Shown one piece after another: positions 11,165-22,844 of a stretch of DNA of 64,000 nucleotides. The first letter of the stretch is position 1, and every line of letters begins with the position of its first letter. The notes beneath the pieces are model-generated. The model was not told where the DNA came from. It did not search any database and worked only from the letters and a program-made list of their open reading frames with translations. Source of the stretch: Chelonoidis abingdonii (lineage: Eukaryota; Chordata; Testudines; Testudinidae); contig NC_133777.1 in the NCBI RefSeq assembly GCF_003597395.2, positions 11,651,449 to 11,715,448 on the forward strand. Reading direction: 5' to 3'. The position numbers and the translations under genes were made by a program.

Positions 11165-11350
11165 AATGACTACAGCACAGATCTGGGAGTCACGTAAATG
11201 ATACTCTCAGATATGCTACTGTATCCCGTGTGGGCTTGGGCAAGTCAATTAACCTTTCCATGCCTCAATTTTTTCTTCAGTAAAATGAGGACAATGAAAC
11301 TACTTCCCTGGTTCACAGCGTGGTAGGAGGCTGAAGTAAAGTGCTTGGAG
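11165..11350 (+). repeat. MIR-like SINE fragment
   Basis: It contains 'GGGCTTGGGCAAGTCAATTA' followed by 'CCTTTCCATGCCTCAATTTT' and 'AGTAAAATGAGGACAATG', the conserved core and tail of MIR/CORE-type SINEs. The tRNA-like head is degraded. Confidence 0.7.
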
Positions 11351-14300
11351 CCCTTGATGAGAAGATGGGGAGGTCTCATCTGGAGCTCATGTAAACACAC
11401 GCCACTGAACGTAATCTCTGTTCACATGTCATGTGGACTCTGGGCTTCCTCTCTGAGTCCATCTCCTGCCCTGTAAGCCCTGCGCCGCCCCTTTGCATCC
11501 TCCCCCGATACAAAGCAGACTCGGAAGAGAAGCTCACAGCTTGTTCCCAGTAAGGGCAGGCACGTTACGTTGGGGTTGGAAGCCATGACTGATGATCTGT
11601 ACGTTGTGTATGATACCTTTCACGCAAAAGCTCTCAACGTGCTTTACAAGCCAATAGGCTGACTAGGCTTAGATTTTTTGCTTACTCATGTGGTTAGATT
11701 TCTGCTGGCCTAAGAGCCTTCTCCGCTCCATTTATGGACAGCTACCAGCCACAACTGCAGCTCCTTGCTTTCGCATGTCCAGAGATCGCTCACTAGTTCC
11801 CTGGGGAACAAGCCACCCTGAGAACGGTGTGAGAAGTGCATCCCCCTCAGCCATGCCACGCTCTAAAGGGGTGGTGTGGTGGGTGCTCTCTCCCCATCCC
11901 CACCCCCATGTGCTGGGACCTCCCTGAGATCCAATACCTCCTGGAGCTCCTGCTGCCTTGGTGCAGCACAATACTGCCCCCACACAGGCCTGTGCATTAA
12001 AGGCACAATCTGACCTTATACACTGCGAGAATCCCTTCACTCCCCACTGTTCGCCCATGACACAGGAGCACCGCACAGGACATCAGGGCAGGGAATGAAG
12101 AATCCTGGCTAGTTCCTTCCTTCTCTTTGGTGGGCAGAGTCTCTGCCTCCTCTATCTCTGAGCTCCCACTTTAGCCTAAACCAGTGCTTCTGAGCGGAAC
12201 CCTCAAACTCTGGGGATGTCTGAGCCTGGATCTATCCCCCAGAGTGCCTCTGAACCCAGCCCTTGAATCTTGGAGAGGTTCAGCTCTGGATCTCCATGTT
12301 GGCTTATCTCTCAGCCCTGGGGCATGTGGACCATGGAGCTGTACTTTGGCTATAGTAGCAGGAGCTTCCAGGGAAGGAGAAAGTGGAGACAAAACCACAG
12401 CGAGGATAACACAGCTGACCTCAAGGTGCCTTCACATGCAGCCTGCGCTCCTCCCAGGTCTAACTAGGGTGGAGAAGGCTGACTGTAAGTGACTCGAACA
12501 GGTTCAGTAATGTTCATGCTGGGTGTTTGCTTTTGCTACCTGTGTGCTACCTATCAGTTGAGTTCTCTCCAACAACAGAAACGGAAAAAGGCATTCTATC
12601 AGCGGCAGAGTTTAATTCCCGCTCATTAAAGCAAGCAATTTGCTGGTTTATTTGCTTTGCAAAGTATGAATAAAATGACAGCATTAAAGAGATGTAACAG
12701 AGGAAAGAAGGGCTAATCTCCCTCTTTATTAGATTGCCGGGACATGACTGGGGAGCTGAGACACAGGCTTTGTTGTCTTGCACCAAGAAGATAATTGCTC
12801 ATCTTGCTGCCACTTGGGAGCGTCCTTCCTGGCACTGTCTTTGGGGTGGGATCCAATGTCAGGCGCGGGACTGAGTGTCTTGCAGTACAAGGGAAGCAGT
12901 TAAAGGAGACCTGCAAAGGGTTACTCATTTTGTTTTATTATAATGGACAAAGAAGGTGTATAAGTGTTCAGTTTCTGCTCTGCTCTGGGCTGTTCTTCCA
13001 CAAGAAGCGTTTCCTTCCGTTTGCTCTTCCTTTAGAAATAGTGGGCTGGATTCTCAGCTAGCGGCAAATGGCGTAAAATAGCTTATAGTCTAGGCGGCCC
13101 CACCAACTTCCACCAACTGGTAACCAGTTCTGTTATATCCCACCTGCCCTCTTTTGCCGGAGGTCTCCTTGGAGGCCTGGAGAAGTAAGCTCTCCTTGCC
13201 CTCCACTGAAAGGGTACACGGTGTTGAATCTCACTCTGTGATCTTTGCTCCTTGCTGTTTGAGTTGGTGTTAAGAAAAAAACAAAAAAATCTCCACAGGT
13301 TTAACCAGCCTGACTAATAAGTCCCTCCTCCCCTGACCCTGGCCGACTCCTCTTTCACTCTCTCGGTACTTGTGAGATCACAATTCTACCACTTTTGCAG
13401 TCATCCATAGAGTCTTCAGGAAAAACAGGGGAGAAAGAACCTGCATTTCTAATGTAAAAAACAACCAGAAAAATAAAATATTTTCATAAAGAAACAAAAA
13501 CAAGGAAGAAAGACACTGCCTCCCTAGGGTTGGGATAACAATACGCACTGATTTGACACGATTCATTTAATCTACACCAGAGGGTCTTGCCCTTTGGTTT
13601 AATATGGCTTCATTCTGTCAGGTGTACATTATCAGTGACACCTTGGCTGTCTACTAACTGGTGGTCAGCCAATGGAGCACACGTCATACAGTCCCTCAGC
13701 TTGCAGATGGACTCTGTGAACGAGTCCTGTATATTACCACAGCCAAAAGTCTAACCCGGAGGCACCAGCTGTTAAGCTCCTTAGCTAAAACAGCTGAAGC
13801 TCTGCTAAGCTTGTCTCAGGAGGACTTTACTCAGTGCAGGTAACAAAGCATGGATACTGCTGTATTTCTATTTATGAGGGAATATGTTTCATTTCAGTGC
13901 TTGAGAAAATGGGATGCTAAAGCCAGGAAACAAGCTCGGTACGTTTCCCTCACACCCTTCTGCTGATGTACCTCACTCCTGATCTGTGATAGCCCTGCTA
14001 CGCCCTGGATCCACACACAGATTTGCTGCTCCTCAGTCCTGATCTGCAACACCCTTATTATTCTGTGCCTGGGCCTTTACACATCCCTGTCAATGGCACC
14101 TCCTACAACCAGGGACTGCTGTGGTTTGTGGTATCCAGTAGGGACTGGACAGAGAGCATCAAACTCATCACTTCTGATATCCTAGAGCTCCAGAACCAGA
14201 GTTCTTGAGACTGAAGGGGCATCACCTAGGCTCTAGAAACAAGTGTCAGGGTGGTTAGATTTTGTTTCCATCTCTTGACTTATGGCATCAGTAAATTAGA

Positions 14301-15470
14301 CCCGAGTAACAGCTGCAAGGAGAGCCACCACTGAAATAAACAAAGCAGCTGAGAGGGGAGTGGCGGGGAGAGGGATCTGGGCTGCAGATCTAATAACACG
14401 CAGTCTTTGGCACTTGTTTCTTAATTGGATTATTCTACTGAATGAGTTATTTCAAGCTGTGGATTAGATTTACTGACTAGGGGCAAAGAGCCAGATTAGT
14501 GCACACCCTCTCTCTCTTTGGCGTATCCTTTCTTCCATACCTCTGTTTGCCTCCCTACCTTCTGACTCCATCTGGCCATATGTCAGCTTCTCTTAGATCC
14601 TCTTTCACAGTCGCACAGGTCAGGTTATCAATAAATGAAGGAGCTGCACTACAAAGAGAGCAATAGCGACGCGGCAGTGATACATTACAAATGATAAATG
14701 TTTAATCATGCAAAGAGGTGGAGAGGGAAAATTTGGCTAATGGGGACCAAATGTTAAAATGAACCCAGGCTATTCATTATGTGTAAAATAATACGAGGAG
14801 ATAGCTCTAAGATGGCAGAGAAAACATTTATTAATGATGAAGTTTCCCCTAAATGGCTTAATGTCCATCCCATATATGTCAGGTGCAGAAAGAGTGCTGC
14901 CAAGCAGGGTTTCTTCTAATTCATATTCCCAGCATCAGTTGACACTCCTCCTGCCTGGTGATATCGGTTAGCATTGCCACTCCATCGAATAATAAAGGTG
15001 CCCGAGCCAATCAAATCCAGGTTCCTCTTCAGTACAAAGGTAGCATTTAGATTCCTTGCTAAGAGCTCACTACGGCACAGCTGGGTTTGCATCATTGTAC
15101 TAGGAGGATTTTATGTTTGTATTTTGTATAATTTAGAAAGAAGGATAAAGAACAACAGGATAATAATGTAGTTTGTATTAAATGTATTGATCTATGATTT
15201 GACCATATCCTGCCAGCCACTCTTTTTGAGCAGCAGAAAGGAATGGCCTAACAGCCATTGGCAGAGATGCATCAGCCAGAATTTCTCTGTGTCTGGACGG
15301 ATTTCAAGGCAGTAACAGACCTTTGAGGGTCACCACTTTGTTGTAGGTTTAGCATTTTAAAATAAGTAAAAGAATGCGGTGATTGTTTTTCTTTTGCATT
15401 GCAACTTGATGTTCCGGTTCAAAATGTTCTGTGTAAATTAATTCTGTTTTGTGTGTGAATGAGGAATGGG
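11351..15470. other. Noncoding, mostly unique-looking intronic sequence
   Basis: No gene recognised. Two AT-rich, non-repeat parts stand out as possible conserved regulatory DNA. One is 12568-12700, with 'attaaagcaagcaatttgct' and 'ttgctttgcaaagtatgaat'. The other is 14394-14525, with the homeodomain-like palindrome TAATTGGATTA. The rest gives no identifiable signal. Confidence 0.45.
14422..14467. promoter_or_regulatory. Candidate paired-type homeodomain site cluster
   Basis: TAATTGGATTA (14422-14432) is a TAAT-N3-ATTA palindrome of the kind bound by dimers of paired-class homeodomain proteins. GGATTAG (14461-14467) adds a second TAATCC core on the other strand, the type preferred by OTX/CRX/PITX proteins. 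The surrounding sequence is not an obvious repeat. Function is inferred only. Confidence 0.25.
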
Positions 15471-16256
15471 TGTTAAGAGATAAGTGTGAAGGCCATCACT
15501 GAACCAGATGTTCTAGGGAGAAACCGGAGACAGACGCAAGGGCGCCAGGAGGTTGCAACATGCTCCTGTTGAAATGTCAGAGGAGGGCAGATTGATGATT
15601 CTAAAGATGAGACAGGCACCTATCAATGGGGACAAGATAGCTGTGATCAAAACCAGTATGGGGTAACTCCCTGAGAGACTTGATGAAAGAACAAGATAAA
15701 GGATGAGAAGGACAATTTCAGAAAACGAGCATTCATTGAACAACAATTGATTGCAGCATGATGGTAAAAAACTCATTGGTCCCAATGAAGGAAAATCACA
15801 ATATAAACGGGATGCTGTGCCATGAAACTTTGGGTTCGTCCTACCAAGACGTCCCTGGAGCATTGTGTCATGACCGACAGAACCCAGTTCTTACCTACCC
15901 GTGATCAACCTAGCTGGCCACTAGATTGATCCGGACTCTGGACTGGTAACTACACCTCTACCCCAATATAACATGAATTTGGATATAATGCAGTAAAGGA
16001 GCGCTTCGGAGGGCGAGGCTGTGCACTCCGGTGGAACAAAGCAAGTTCGATATAACATGGTTTCACCTATAACGCAGTAAGATTTTTTGGCTCCCGAGGA
16101 CAGCGTTATATCGGGGTAGAGGTGTATAACATCGACTGTGTGTGTGTGCGGTGTGATTGAATACGTATGCTAATTGTTGTATCTTCCATAAACACGGCGT
16201 ATTGCCTTTTCCCCTGAAAAAGATCCCATGTGCTTCTTATAAGCATAACCTCATGG
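15471..16256 (+). mobile_element. Possible solo LTR of an old endogenous retroelement, with a nested MITE
   Basis: The segment begins TGTTAAGAGATAAGTGTG and ends near ATAAGCATAACC. The inside has, in LTR order, CCAAT (15782-15786), TATAAA (15802-15807) and an ATAAA-type signal near 16187. A TA-flanked MITE (15951-16126) interrupts it. No gag, pol or env reading frame is present, and a clean target duplication is not visible. The call therefore rests on promoter-like order and TG start only. Confidence 0.35.
15951..16126 (+). mobile_element. Tc1/mariner-type MITE with TA target site
   Basis: Terminal inverted repeats are near-perfect. The left end is TACACCTCTACCCCAATATA and the right end is TATATCGGGGTAGAGGTGTA. 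Flanking TA dinucleotides fit TA target duplication. A second copy lies at 31390-31579. The interior shares 'tttcacctataacgcagtaagattttttgg' words with that copy. Noncoding. Confidence 0.85.
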
Positions 16257-16270
16257 CCTACCATCTATAC

Positions 16271-16434
16271 TTGATCCCCAGGACTTTTGAGCCAGGGCTT
16301 GGCAGGGCTGAGGCCCGGCACCTTAAAGCTTGGCAGTTCATAGCCCCGGCACCTCTGAGCTTGCCGTGTCGGTTATGAAAGTAAAAAAATTGCTTGAGCA
16401 CCTCTTTCATTACAAATTAAGTACTGTTGATCTC
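16271..16434 (+). mobile_element. hAT MITE with 8-bp target duplication, two-unit version
   Basis: The element body is 16279-16426. Left end CAGGACTTTTGAGCCAGG, right end ACAAATTAAGTACTG. The flanks TTGATCCC (16271-16278) and TTGATCTC (16427-16434) match at 7 of 8 positions, the duplication size of hAT transposons. Inside, a 31-bp unit beginning GCACCT appears at 16318 and again at 16349. A related element at 34263-34628 has eight units, so this copy gives the short state. Confidence 0.8.
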
Positions 16435-16979
16435 CAAATGCTTCACAGAGTCAGATAATAGCATTCCCCAGTCAATTTCACTCTCTTTCCCTGCTATTAT
16501 TTATTATTTAAGAGGTAGAGGCAAGAGAGGAAGGATATGTTTTCAGTTGAGGTTTGAAGGGAGATGAAGAGGCAATGAAGCAGAGAGATGCAGGGAGGCT
16601 GATGCACGAGAGAAGGCTTTTAGTGAGACTGTGGGGAGAAGCACAGAAGAGGTAGGGGCTAGAGAGGTGGAGGCAGCAGGGAGGTAGAACAGAGACAGGC
16701 CAGTTCTGTTGGCCTTGGTCTGTATGCAGAAGTGCCATGGACACAAGCAGGTGCTCTCTATATAGACTGAGGGCAATATATGGCCCAGTGGGTTATTTCG
16801 ATGCAGTGGAAGTTCAGAGGAGCTGGCATTTTGGGCTGTCATTGACATATGTGAAATGAGTGCCGAGAGAAGGTCAAACGCTTCCAGTCTGATTTGGACT
16901 GGAGGCCATGACTCCACTCTGGGCAGGGTGGTGGAGAATCAGGCCTAGTGAATGCCAGTTTGTGGAGCTCAAAACTTGT
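16435..16979. other. Noncoding, purine-rich on plus strand
   Basis: It holds a GA-rich stretch (about 16510-16690) and otherwise unassigned sequence. Minus-strand open frames here are leucine/serine-rich products of the composition bias, not genes. Confidence 0.5.
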
Positions 16980-17390
16980 CCCTTTCCACAATGGAGGGTA
17001 CAGTCTGCAGAAGTTTCCATAAAATCAAAATTTTCAGCAGAAAATTTTTGATTTTGCTGAAGTGTTTCTGAACAAAATATTTCATTTTGGGTCAGCGCAA
17101 CATTAAACTGCCTAAAGTGCTGCAGTGCCTTATGGGAGTTGTAGTTCAGATGCTTCACGCCCCCACTCTCTCCTTGGCTAGACTACAACTCCCATGAGGC
17201 ACAAAACCCCAAAACAAAATATTTCCATTTAGAAATGACTAGACATTTCTGCATGGGCATGTTTCATAACTTTTCCTTCCATGAAAAAATCAGTAGTTCA
17301 ACTTTTCATCCCAAATCAGGATGAAAAAATGTCAAAATATTGGAGTTTCCCAGGCAGTGGAAATGCCGATTTTCTCGGCTCACATCTGCA
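16980..17390. repeat. AT-rich foldback repeat with a central hairpin
   Basis: Both flanks are rich in 'AAAATTTT' and 'TTTTCAT' words. The centre holds a hairpin: left arm TGCCTTATGGGAGTTGTAGT (17126-17145), right arm ACTACAACTCCCATGAGGCA (17182-17201). The arms match at 19 of 20 positions around a 36-nt loop. The overall symmetry suggests a nonautonomous DNA transposon. Confidence 0.65.
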
Positions 17391-18205
17391 GTCGTTGACG
17401 CTGCTGTATTCCTCCCCACACTGCTTAGTTTTCCAGGTCTAACAAGATTGCGGTCCTAGATAGTACAGCTGCAAATCACTGAGTAGAATAATATGCAGTG
17501 TTCAAATGTCTTCCTGGGTAACTGACCTTCTAAAACCAGCTGGTTACCTGTGCATTAAACCAACCTCCTGAAATATCACAGTGGGCAGAGTAAATGTCAT
17601 ATCAGGCTTATGGTAGAGCAGCCAGCCCTTAAAGAACAATAAACATAACCATAAGAAGAAAAGAATTAGAGGAAGGTGCAAAGTTTTCAGCGGATGAGAA
17701 GAAGCCAAGAACTCTAATAAGGGAGATGCAGATATAACATTTATAAAAAGGAAAAATATCTTTCAATAGGGGAGAATTCCCCTAAAATTGACCAGATATG
17801 TCTTGTATTTAGAAATAATGTGCCTGATTTGCCACTTCATTACGCTAAAGTATTACTGAGGTTAAACAGGCATAAAACTGGAGTACTGGAGTGGTGAACC
17901 GGCCCCAATATTTCCCCCAGAATAACACAATGATAAAGATTAAGGCATTTTACTTAAGGCTCCTCCAGTGCCTCAGTACAATAGAGAGAGCTAAGAGGTA
18001 AACAAGGGAACAAATGCCCTATTGTTCTTTCACGGTGAAAGAAGCTAAACTGTCCCTTTTCTCTGTGCTGTCGTCTTCGCTCAAACCTTTGCTGTTACTT
18101 GAATAGTGTTTTTACTGCTTGAATTTTTAAATCTATTCTTTTGTAAAAGGCCCATATGAATCATTCACACTCCTGACAGTAAAGTCTGCTTTTGTTCAGA
18201 AAAAA
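17391..18205. other. Noncoding, AT-rich, nothing recognised
   Basis: No coding frame, no clear repeat and no regulatory motif that I can support. Confidence 0.5.
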
Positions 18206-18300
18206 AGCTCTATGTAAGCTACAAAAGCTTGTCTCACTCACCAACAGAAGTTGGTCCAATAAAAGATATTACCTCCCCCACCTTGTCTCTTTGGTCAGAA
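18206..18300 (+). repeat. Short dispersed-repeat fragment
   Basis: The text 'acaaaagcttgtctcactca' followed by 'ccaacagaagttggtccaat' and 'aaaagatattacctccccca' is a phrase I recognise from many reptile genomic sequences. Its parent element is not certain. Confidence 0.45.
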
Positions 18301-19630
18301 ATGGTTTTGGCAATGGAACTAAAATATTAAGAGCCAGTCAACTTTTAAAAAATTAATTTAAAGCAGATTTCAGTCCTATATCTGCCCCTGAGTTGTCCTG
18401 CAAATGTGTGTGGCTTTTATAATCACATTTTCCTAGTATTTTACGAAGTGATTCTCTCTCCTCTTTTTTGCTATGTGAAAGATCCATAGGATATGGGGAA
18501 ACTGTCTGACACAGGCTGTAATCCCACAATTGGATCCATAGGTGTGGATCCTTGTGCCTATACAGGGGAAACAGTGAAACTGATTATAGATGAAGTGTTA
18601 ACAAATACACAAAGGACGCAATCTGAAATATATTAAATCTGCTAATCTCTTTCAGTTCTAGTATTATCAAGGGTTCCCTGTAACAAACGTGTCAGACCAA
18701 AGTCTGATTTCTAAGTTGATGGTGTCCTTTTAATGTTCTACTTAAAAGAAAAAAACAACAACAAAAAATCTTGCATCACAAACAGATATATAAATCCTGG
18801 ACAGAATCTGATACCAAGGTCCAAACTCAGGCACAACTGGGGAAACGAAATTAATTCCTTAAAGGGATACAGTCACGATAAAAATAATACTTAAGAAACT
18901 TCTTTCCTGTGTTACTAATACCCGTGGAGCTTATTATAACTGAAAGAACTGCAGACAGCTAGTTTACTTGTCTCGCTCTTGCTGTCTTTTGTGTGTTTCA
19001 TTCAGCGTGTGCTAATCTAGTTCACTTTACTATAAGCTGAAGTTTCACTGTCTGGGTTTTATTTGCTAGCACAATGCTATTCTGTTTTGTGTTGGACTAA
19101 AGCTGCAGAGGAAAATTTAAAAAAAACAACAATATTTTTTTTGATCTTCTTTTCAAATCTTCCTGTTCTGTTTGCTAATCCAACCCACCATCATATTTAG
19201 CATTTTACAAAAACCTGCCTTTGGGGGCTGACCTAAATTGATAGTGAACCATTAGGTAGAGGAAGAGAAGAAAAAAAGAATTCCCTTGTGTTCAATATTT
19301 ACTAGTTGAGTCCTGACTGAGTCTCCCGACCCTCTCCTTGGCAAAAGATATGATTGTGTATGTTAGGACAGGGGTGCAAATTATGGGGTCAGTCATGGGG
19401 ACATATGGGGGAATAACAAAATATAAGGTGCACTTTTACTCCTCTACATAAGTTACCTGCATCCCAGGTTCCAGCATGGAGGAGAGCAGCCAACTGGTGG
19501 TGGGGGTGGATGGGCAGGGACAGGGAGGTGCCTTGACTCTACCCCCACCTACCCACCATACAGGTACTTGCCAGCACAGAGGGGGAAGTGAATGGTACTA
19601 GGGAGAGGGCTAGTTCAGCTCACTTCCCCT
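18301..19630. other. Noncoding AT-rich intronic sequence
   Basis: No gene or clear transposon. It contains several A- and T-rich runs (e.g. 18749-18772, 19116-19142) and a purine-rich patch near 19258-19280. Confidence 0.5.
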
Positions 19631-19985
19631 GCGGGAGCAAGTGTGAGCAGGGATCTAGTTGCAGAACTGCCCGGGGGGGGGGAGGGGCAAGTGGGGCAAT
19701 TTGCCCCGGGCCCCGGCCAAGAATCCCTTTCCTCACCCAGCGGCGTTCCAAGTCTGCAGCAGTGGCATTTCGGCGGCGAGGGGCCCTTCAGTCGATCCGG
19801 GTCTTCGGCGGCATTTCAGCAGCGGGGGGATGGCCCTTCCATGCTGCCAAAGATGCGGAGCAACTGAAGGGCCCCCAGCCACCAAAATGCCACCGCCAAT
19901 GCCAACTCAGAGTGCCACCCGGTCAGTACAAGCTTCCCCGCTTTGCCCCAGCCCCCCTGAATCCTCTGGGCAGACCTGCCTAATT
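19631..19985. repeat. GC-rich foldback repeat (probable nonautonomous hAT)
   Basis: A sharp jump to G+C-rich sequence starts near the G-run at 19674-19681. The arm GGCATTTCGGCGGCGAGGGG/CCCTTCAG (about 19767-19792) mirrors the later CTGAAGGGCCCCCAGCCACC/AAAATGCC as a reverse complement. Open frames on both strands cover it only because stops are rare in such composition. The hAT assignment is by analogy with similar reptile elements. Termini are not defined. Confidence 0.5.
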
Positions 19986-20639
19986 GTGACTTTATGCTGC
20001 TGACGTGTGATTCTGTCCTGTTCCAAAGGCTGCACAACTGTGCTCTGCCCCTTACTCAGAGCTTGTGGTAGCCCTGTGCTCTTGCCCGAGGTTGGGACTG
20101 CTGTGCAATTGCGTGCCTAGCTTGTAGGATGGATACTTAGTTGCACTGGATTGTGCCAGCCCCGTCCTGTTCCATGTGTGTACAGGGTCATAAGGCGACA
20201 GGGGGTGAGAGGTTTCCAGTCTGCTGACGACACCCAGCTTTGCATCTCTATCTTGTCTGGTTTGGATGTTGAAGTTCAGCGCTTCTGCCAATGTCCTGGA
20301 TCCTGGATGAGAGCAAGGTGGCTGAGGTAGAACATATTTAATTGTGTGTGGAGGCGGGGGGGAAAGCCCACCTTTGCTGATGCAGATTAGTTATCTGTGA
20401 ACGCAGGTGCTGAAGGGTACTCACAGCTTGGCAGCCACATGCACGGTTCCCCATCTTGAGGGCACAAACCCAACACACCTGCAAAAAAGTCAGGTTGGAA
20501 GCAGTGGCCTGCTGAAAGTGTGGCCATTTGTGTGCCAAATTCCAGCCTGGGGGTCGCTGGTCTGGTGTGAGTTAAAACTCTGAAAAATGAGGTTGTATAG
20601 GAAATGCTCGCGATACCTCAACCAGCGATGGACGCGCTG
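19986..20639. other. Noncoding, unassigned
   Basis: Nothing recognised on either strand. Confidence 0.45.
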
Positions 20640-20895
20640 CTACAGGGAGTCAGTGTGGCCCGGTGGGCTGGGATTCAGTTGATTAGAGCGCTAGTCCTGC
20701 CTCCGCCACATGGTCTTACACAAGTCACTTCACCTCACTGTACTGTGTTTTCCCCTCCCACACATTGTCTGCCCTGTCTATTTAGTCTGTAATCTCTTAG
20801 GCGGCACGGACTGGCTCTTACTGTGTGTATGTACCATGCCTAGCACACCGAAGCTTGTCTTGGCTAGGACCTTTACTGTACTACAAAAAAATGCA
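20640..20895 (+). repeat. tRNA-derived SINE, degraded
   Basis: A degraded tRNA-like head ('gtggcccggtgggctgggat', 'gattagagcgctagtcctgc') is followed by 'acacaagtcacttcacctca' and a tail 'tagtctgtaatctcttaggc ... tgtaccatgcctagcacacc'. The same head-to-tail order occurs in the SINE at 32738-33003. Confidence 0.7.
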
Positions 20896-21552
20896 TAATA
20901 GAGAGGAGAATCACGCTCCATGCCTCTTTGTATCCCTGCTGGGTAACAATAACTTCCAAAGGAGGTGGAAAGCTACAGGACAAGGTAGCTTTATGCCCAG
21001 TATGCTGATCATTTTCATAAGTATTTCATATGCAGGTTACCCAAGATTTAAAAACCAAGCTAACCCAGAACACCCACTCTCTCTGGAGGAATGGAGTTTA
21101 TTGTTAATAATCTACAGCTAAAAGGGTAACATCTGTTTTGGACAAATCATAATGAGATTTCAACCCCAGGTGGAGGGAGGACTCCACAGTAATAAATGAC
21201 TTGCTGTATGTCTAAATAGTTTTAATTTTTTTTCTGGCAGAAAGAGCTGCTTTTCACCTCGGGCTTCCGTTTGCCAGCTCCTTTTGTTTAATGATTGCTA
21301 TTAATTTCCAGGGTGGCAGATGGATTCTAGGCTAGTGGTGTTTGAAACGAGAACAGCAGCCCATGAAGGTGTGTGCTTGCCATGGGTCTGTGCATGCCAC
21401 GCGTGTCTATATGGGCAGGCCGCAAGTGTGTTTGCTTTGGGGGAAAGTTACCGCTGCCTGATGGATGCTCACGCTTGAGTCTTGATCTGTTTCTCGCCTT
21501 GGAAAGGGAAGGAGAATTGAATTCTGTGTGCCCTGTCACTGGATCTGCTAGT
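20896..21552. other. Noncoding, unassigned
   Basis: No gene. The part 21200-21320, with a T-run, 'taatgattgctattaattt' and no repeat motifs, may be unique sequence. Confidence 0.45.
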
Positions 21553-21646
21553 TTAGGCCCTGATTCAGCAAAGTACATTGAGGTCATTGGGACTTCAGGG
21601 TGTGCTTAACGTTAAGCACGTACTTAAGTGCTTTGCTGAACTGGCG
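21553..21646. repeat. Short palindromic repeat
   Basis: The left arm TGATTCAGCAAAGTACATTG is mirrored by ACTTAAGTGCTTTGCTGAAC on the right. A third copy of the half-site ('aagtgctttgctgaatcagg') is at about 34030-34049. It looks like a small foldback MITE. Confidence 0.6.
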
Positions 21647-21807
21647 CTTTAGTGACCTGAGAACAGTCTCATCAGAGTGGAGTAAATGCTCACTACCAAT
21701 ACATCGAACCAGTAGTTCTGCTGTCAGTGGTTTGGTGTCGTCAGGTAGGATTTTTCCTGTTGGGCAGAGAATGTGGTCTTATCCCATTTGAAAACCATTT
21801 CTGTAGC
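21647..21807. other. Noncoding spacer
   Basis: Nothing recognised. Confidence 0.4.
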
Positions 21808-22240
21808 TTGGGGTGGGAAAACTATGGCCCGTGGGCCGCATCTGGCCCTTCAGATGTTTTAATCCAGCCCTTGAGCTCCTGCTGGGGAGCAGGGTCAGGG
21901 GCTTGCCCCACTCCACATATGCCATGCCTCTTGGAAGCAGCGGCAAATCCCTTCTCCGGCTCCGACACATAGGGGCAGCCAGGGGGCTCCGCATGATATC
22001 CTTGCCCCACTCACTACCCCTGCAGCTCCCATTGGCCAGGAACCATGGCCAGTGGGAGCTGCAGAGGCGGCACTTATGAACATGGCGGCGCACAGAGCTG
22101 CGCTGACCAGAGTCTGCACTGGCCAACCCCCTCCTGCCCCAACCCCCTCCCCCAAGCTCTGATCCCCCTCCCACCCTCCGAACCCTTCAGTCCTAGCCCA
22201 GAGTACTCTCCTACACCCCCAGCCCCATCCCAGAGCCTAC
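21808..22240 (+). repeat. GC-rich nonautonomous hAT-like repeat, 3' truncated
   Basis: It opens GGGGTGGGAAAACTATGGCC/CGTGGGCCGCATCTGGCCC, the start of a very common reptile element. It continues with 'gcagctcccattggccagga' and its near reverse complement 'ggccagtgggagctgcagag', a hairpin (about 22021-22066), then a C-rich 'ccccaaccccctcc' tail. The matching right terminus is missing. Proline-rich open frames here are composition artefacts. Confidence 0.65.
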
Positions 22241-22609
22241 ATCCTCTAGTAATGGTCACAACAAGGTAGCAGATGGGCCACACTCCATCCTGCCCTGCCA
22301 CAGTGCCTTGATCCTGATCTGGAGTCGGAGGGGAATTCACAGGCCACATCCCTTTGTCTCCTTACTGTGGCTGTGCCAATTAATGCCAACTGCGTAAGAA
22401 CTGGATTGAGTCCAATACCTGCCTGTCTGTTTTGGTGCCCATCACTATCTCAGCACCAAACACAGGACACCCAATAGCCATCAGTCACAACTTTCGACCA
22501 CAGTCAACTTGAGCTGGATTTGAACTGTTGACCAAGTGCTAAAAGCCTCTGGGTGCTGGCCTCCATCCCCTGAGTTAGCCAGTCTGCCAGAGCTGGGACC
22601 GTCAGTGGG
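22241..22609. other. Noncoding spacer
   Basis: No gene or clear repeat recognised. Confidence 0.4.
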
Positions 22610-22844
22610 GCTACGTCTACATTACGCAGCTTTTAGCGACATGGCTGTGTCACTATAAGGCGCGCAGTGTAGCTGCTGTTTGTCAGCTCTCCTGCCGACA
22701 AAAATCTTCCACCTCCAACAAGCGGCGTCAGCGTTCACCCCAGTGCTTGTCGTCAGCAAAACTTTTGTCTTTCAGGGAGCGGGGGGTTAACACCTCTGAA
22801 AGACAAAAGCCTTGTCCTTCAGTTGCCAGTGTAGACAGAGTCTG
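22610..22844. repeat. MITE, 'TCTACACT' type
   Basis: The left end is GGCTACGTCTACATTACGCA and the right end is TTGCCAGTGTAGACAGAGTC. Internal inverted words 'ttttgtctttcagggagcg' and 'ctctgaaagacaaaagcctt' form a second hairpin. A similar fragment is at 63519-63673. Noncoding. Confidence 0.7.

Noticed and set aside
15513..15863. Minus-strand frame with membrane-like segments, considered as a retroelement envelope remnant
   Set aside because: No cysteine pattern or other family feature, and the plus-strand order of promoter-like signals suggests an LTR instead.
16157..16378. 73-residue plus-strand frame
   Set aside because: It spans an LTR-like end and a hAT MITE and has no family likeness.
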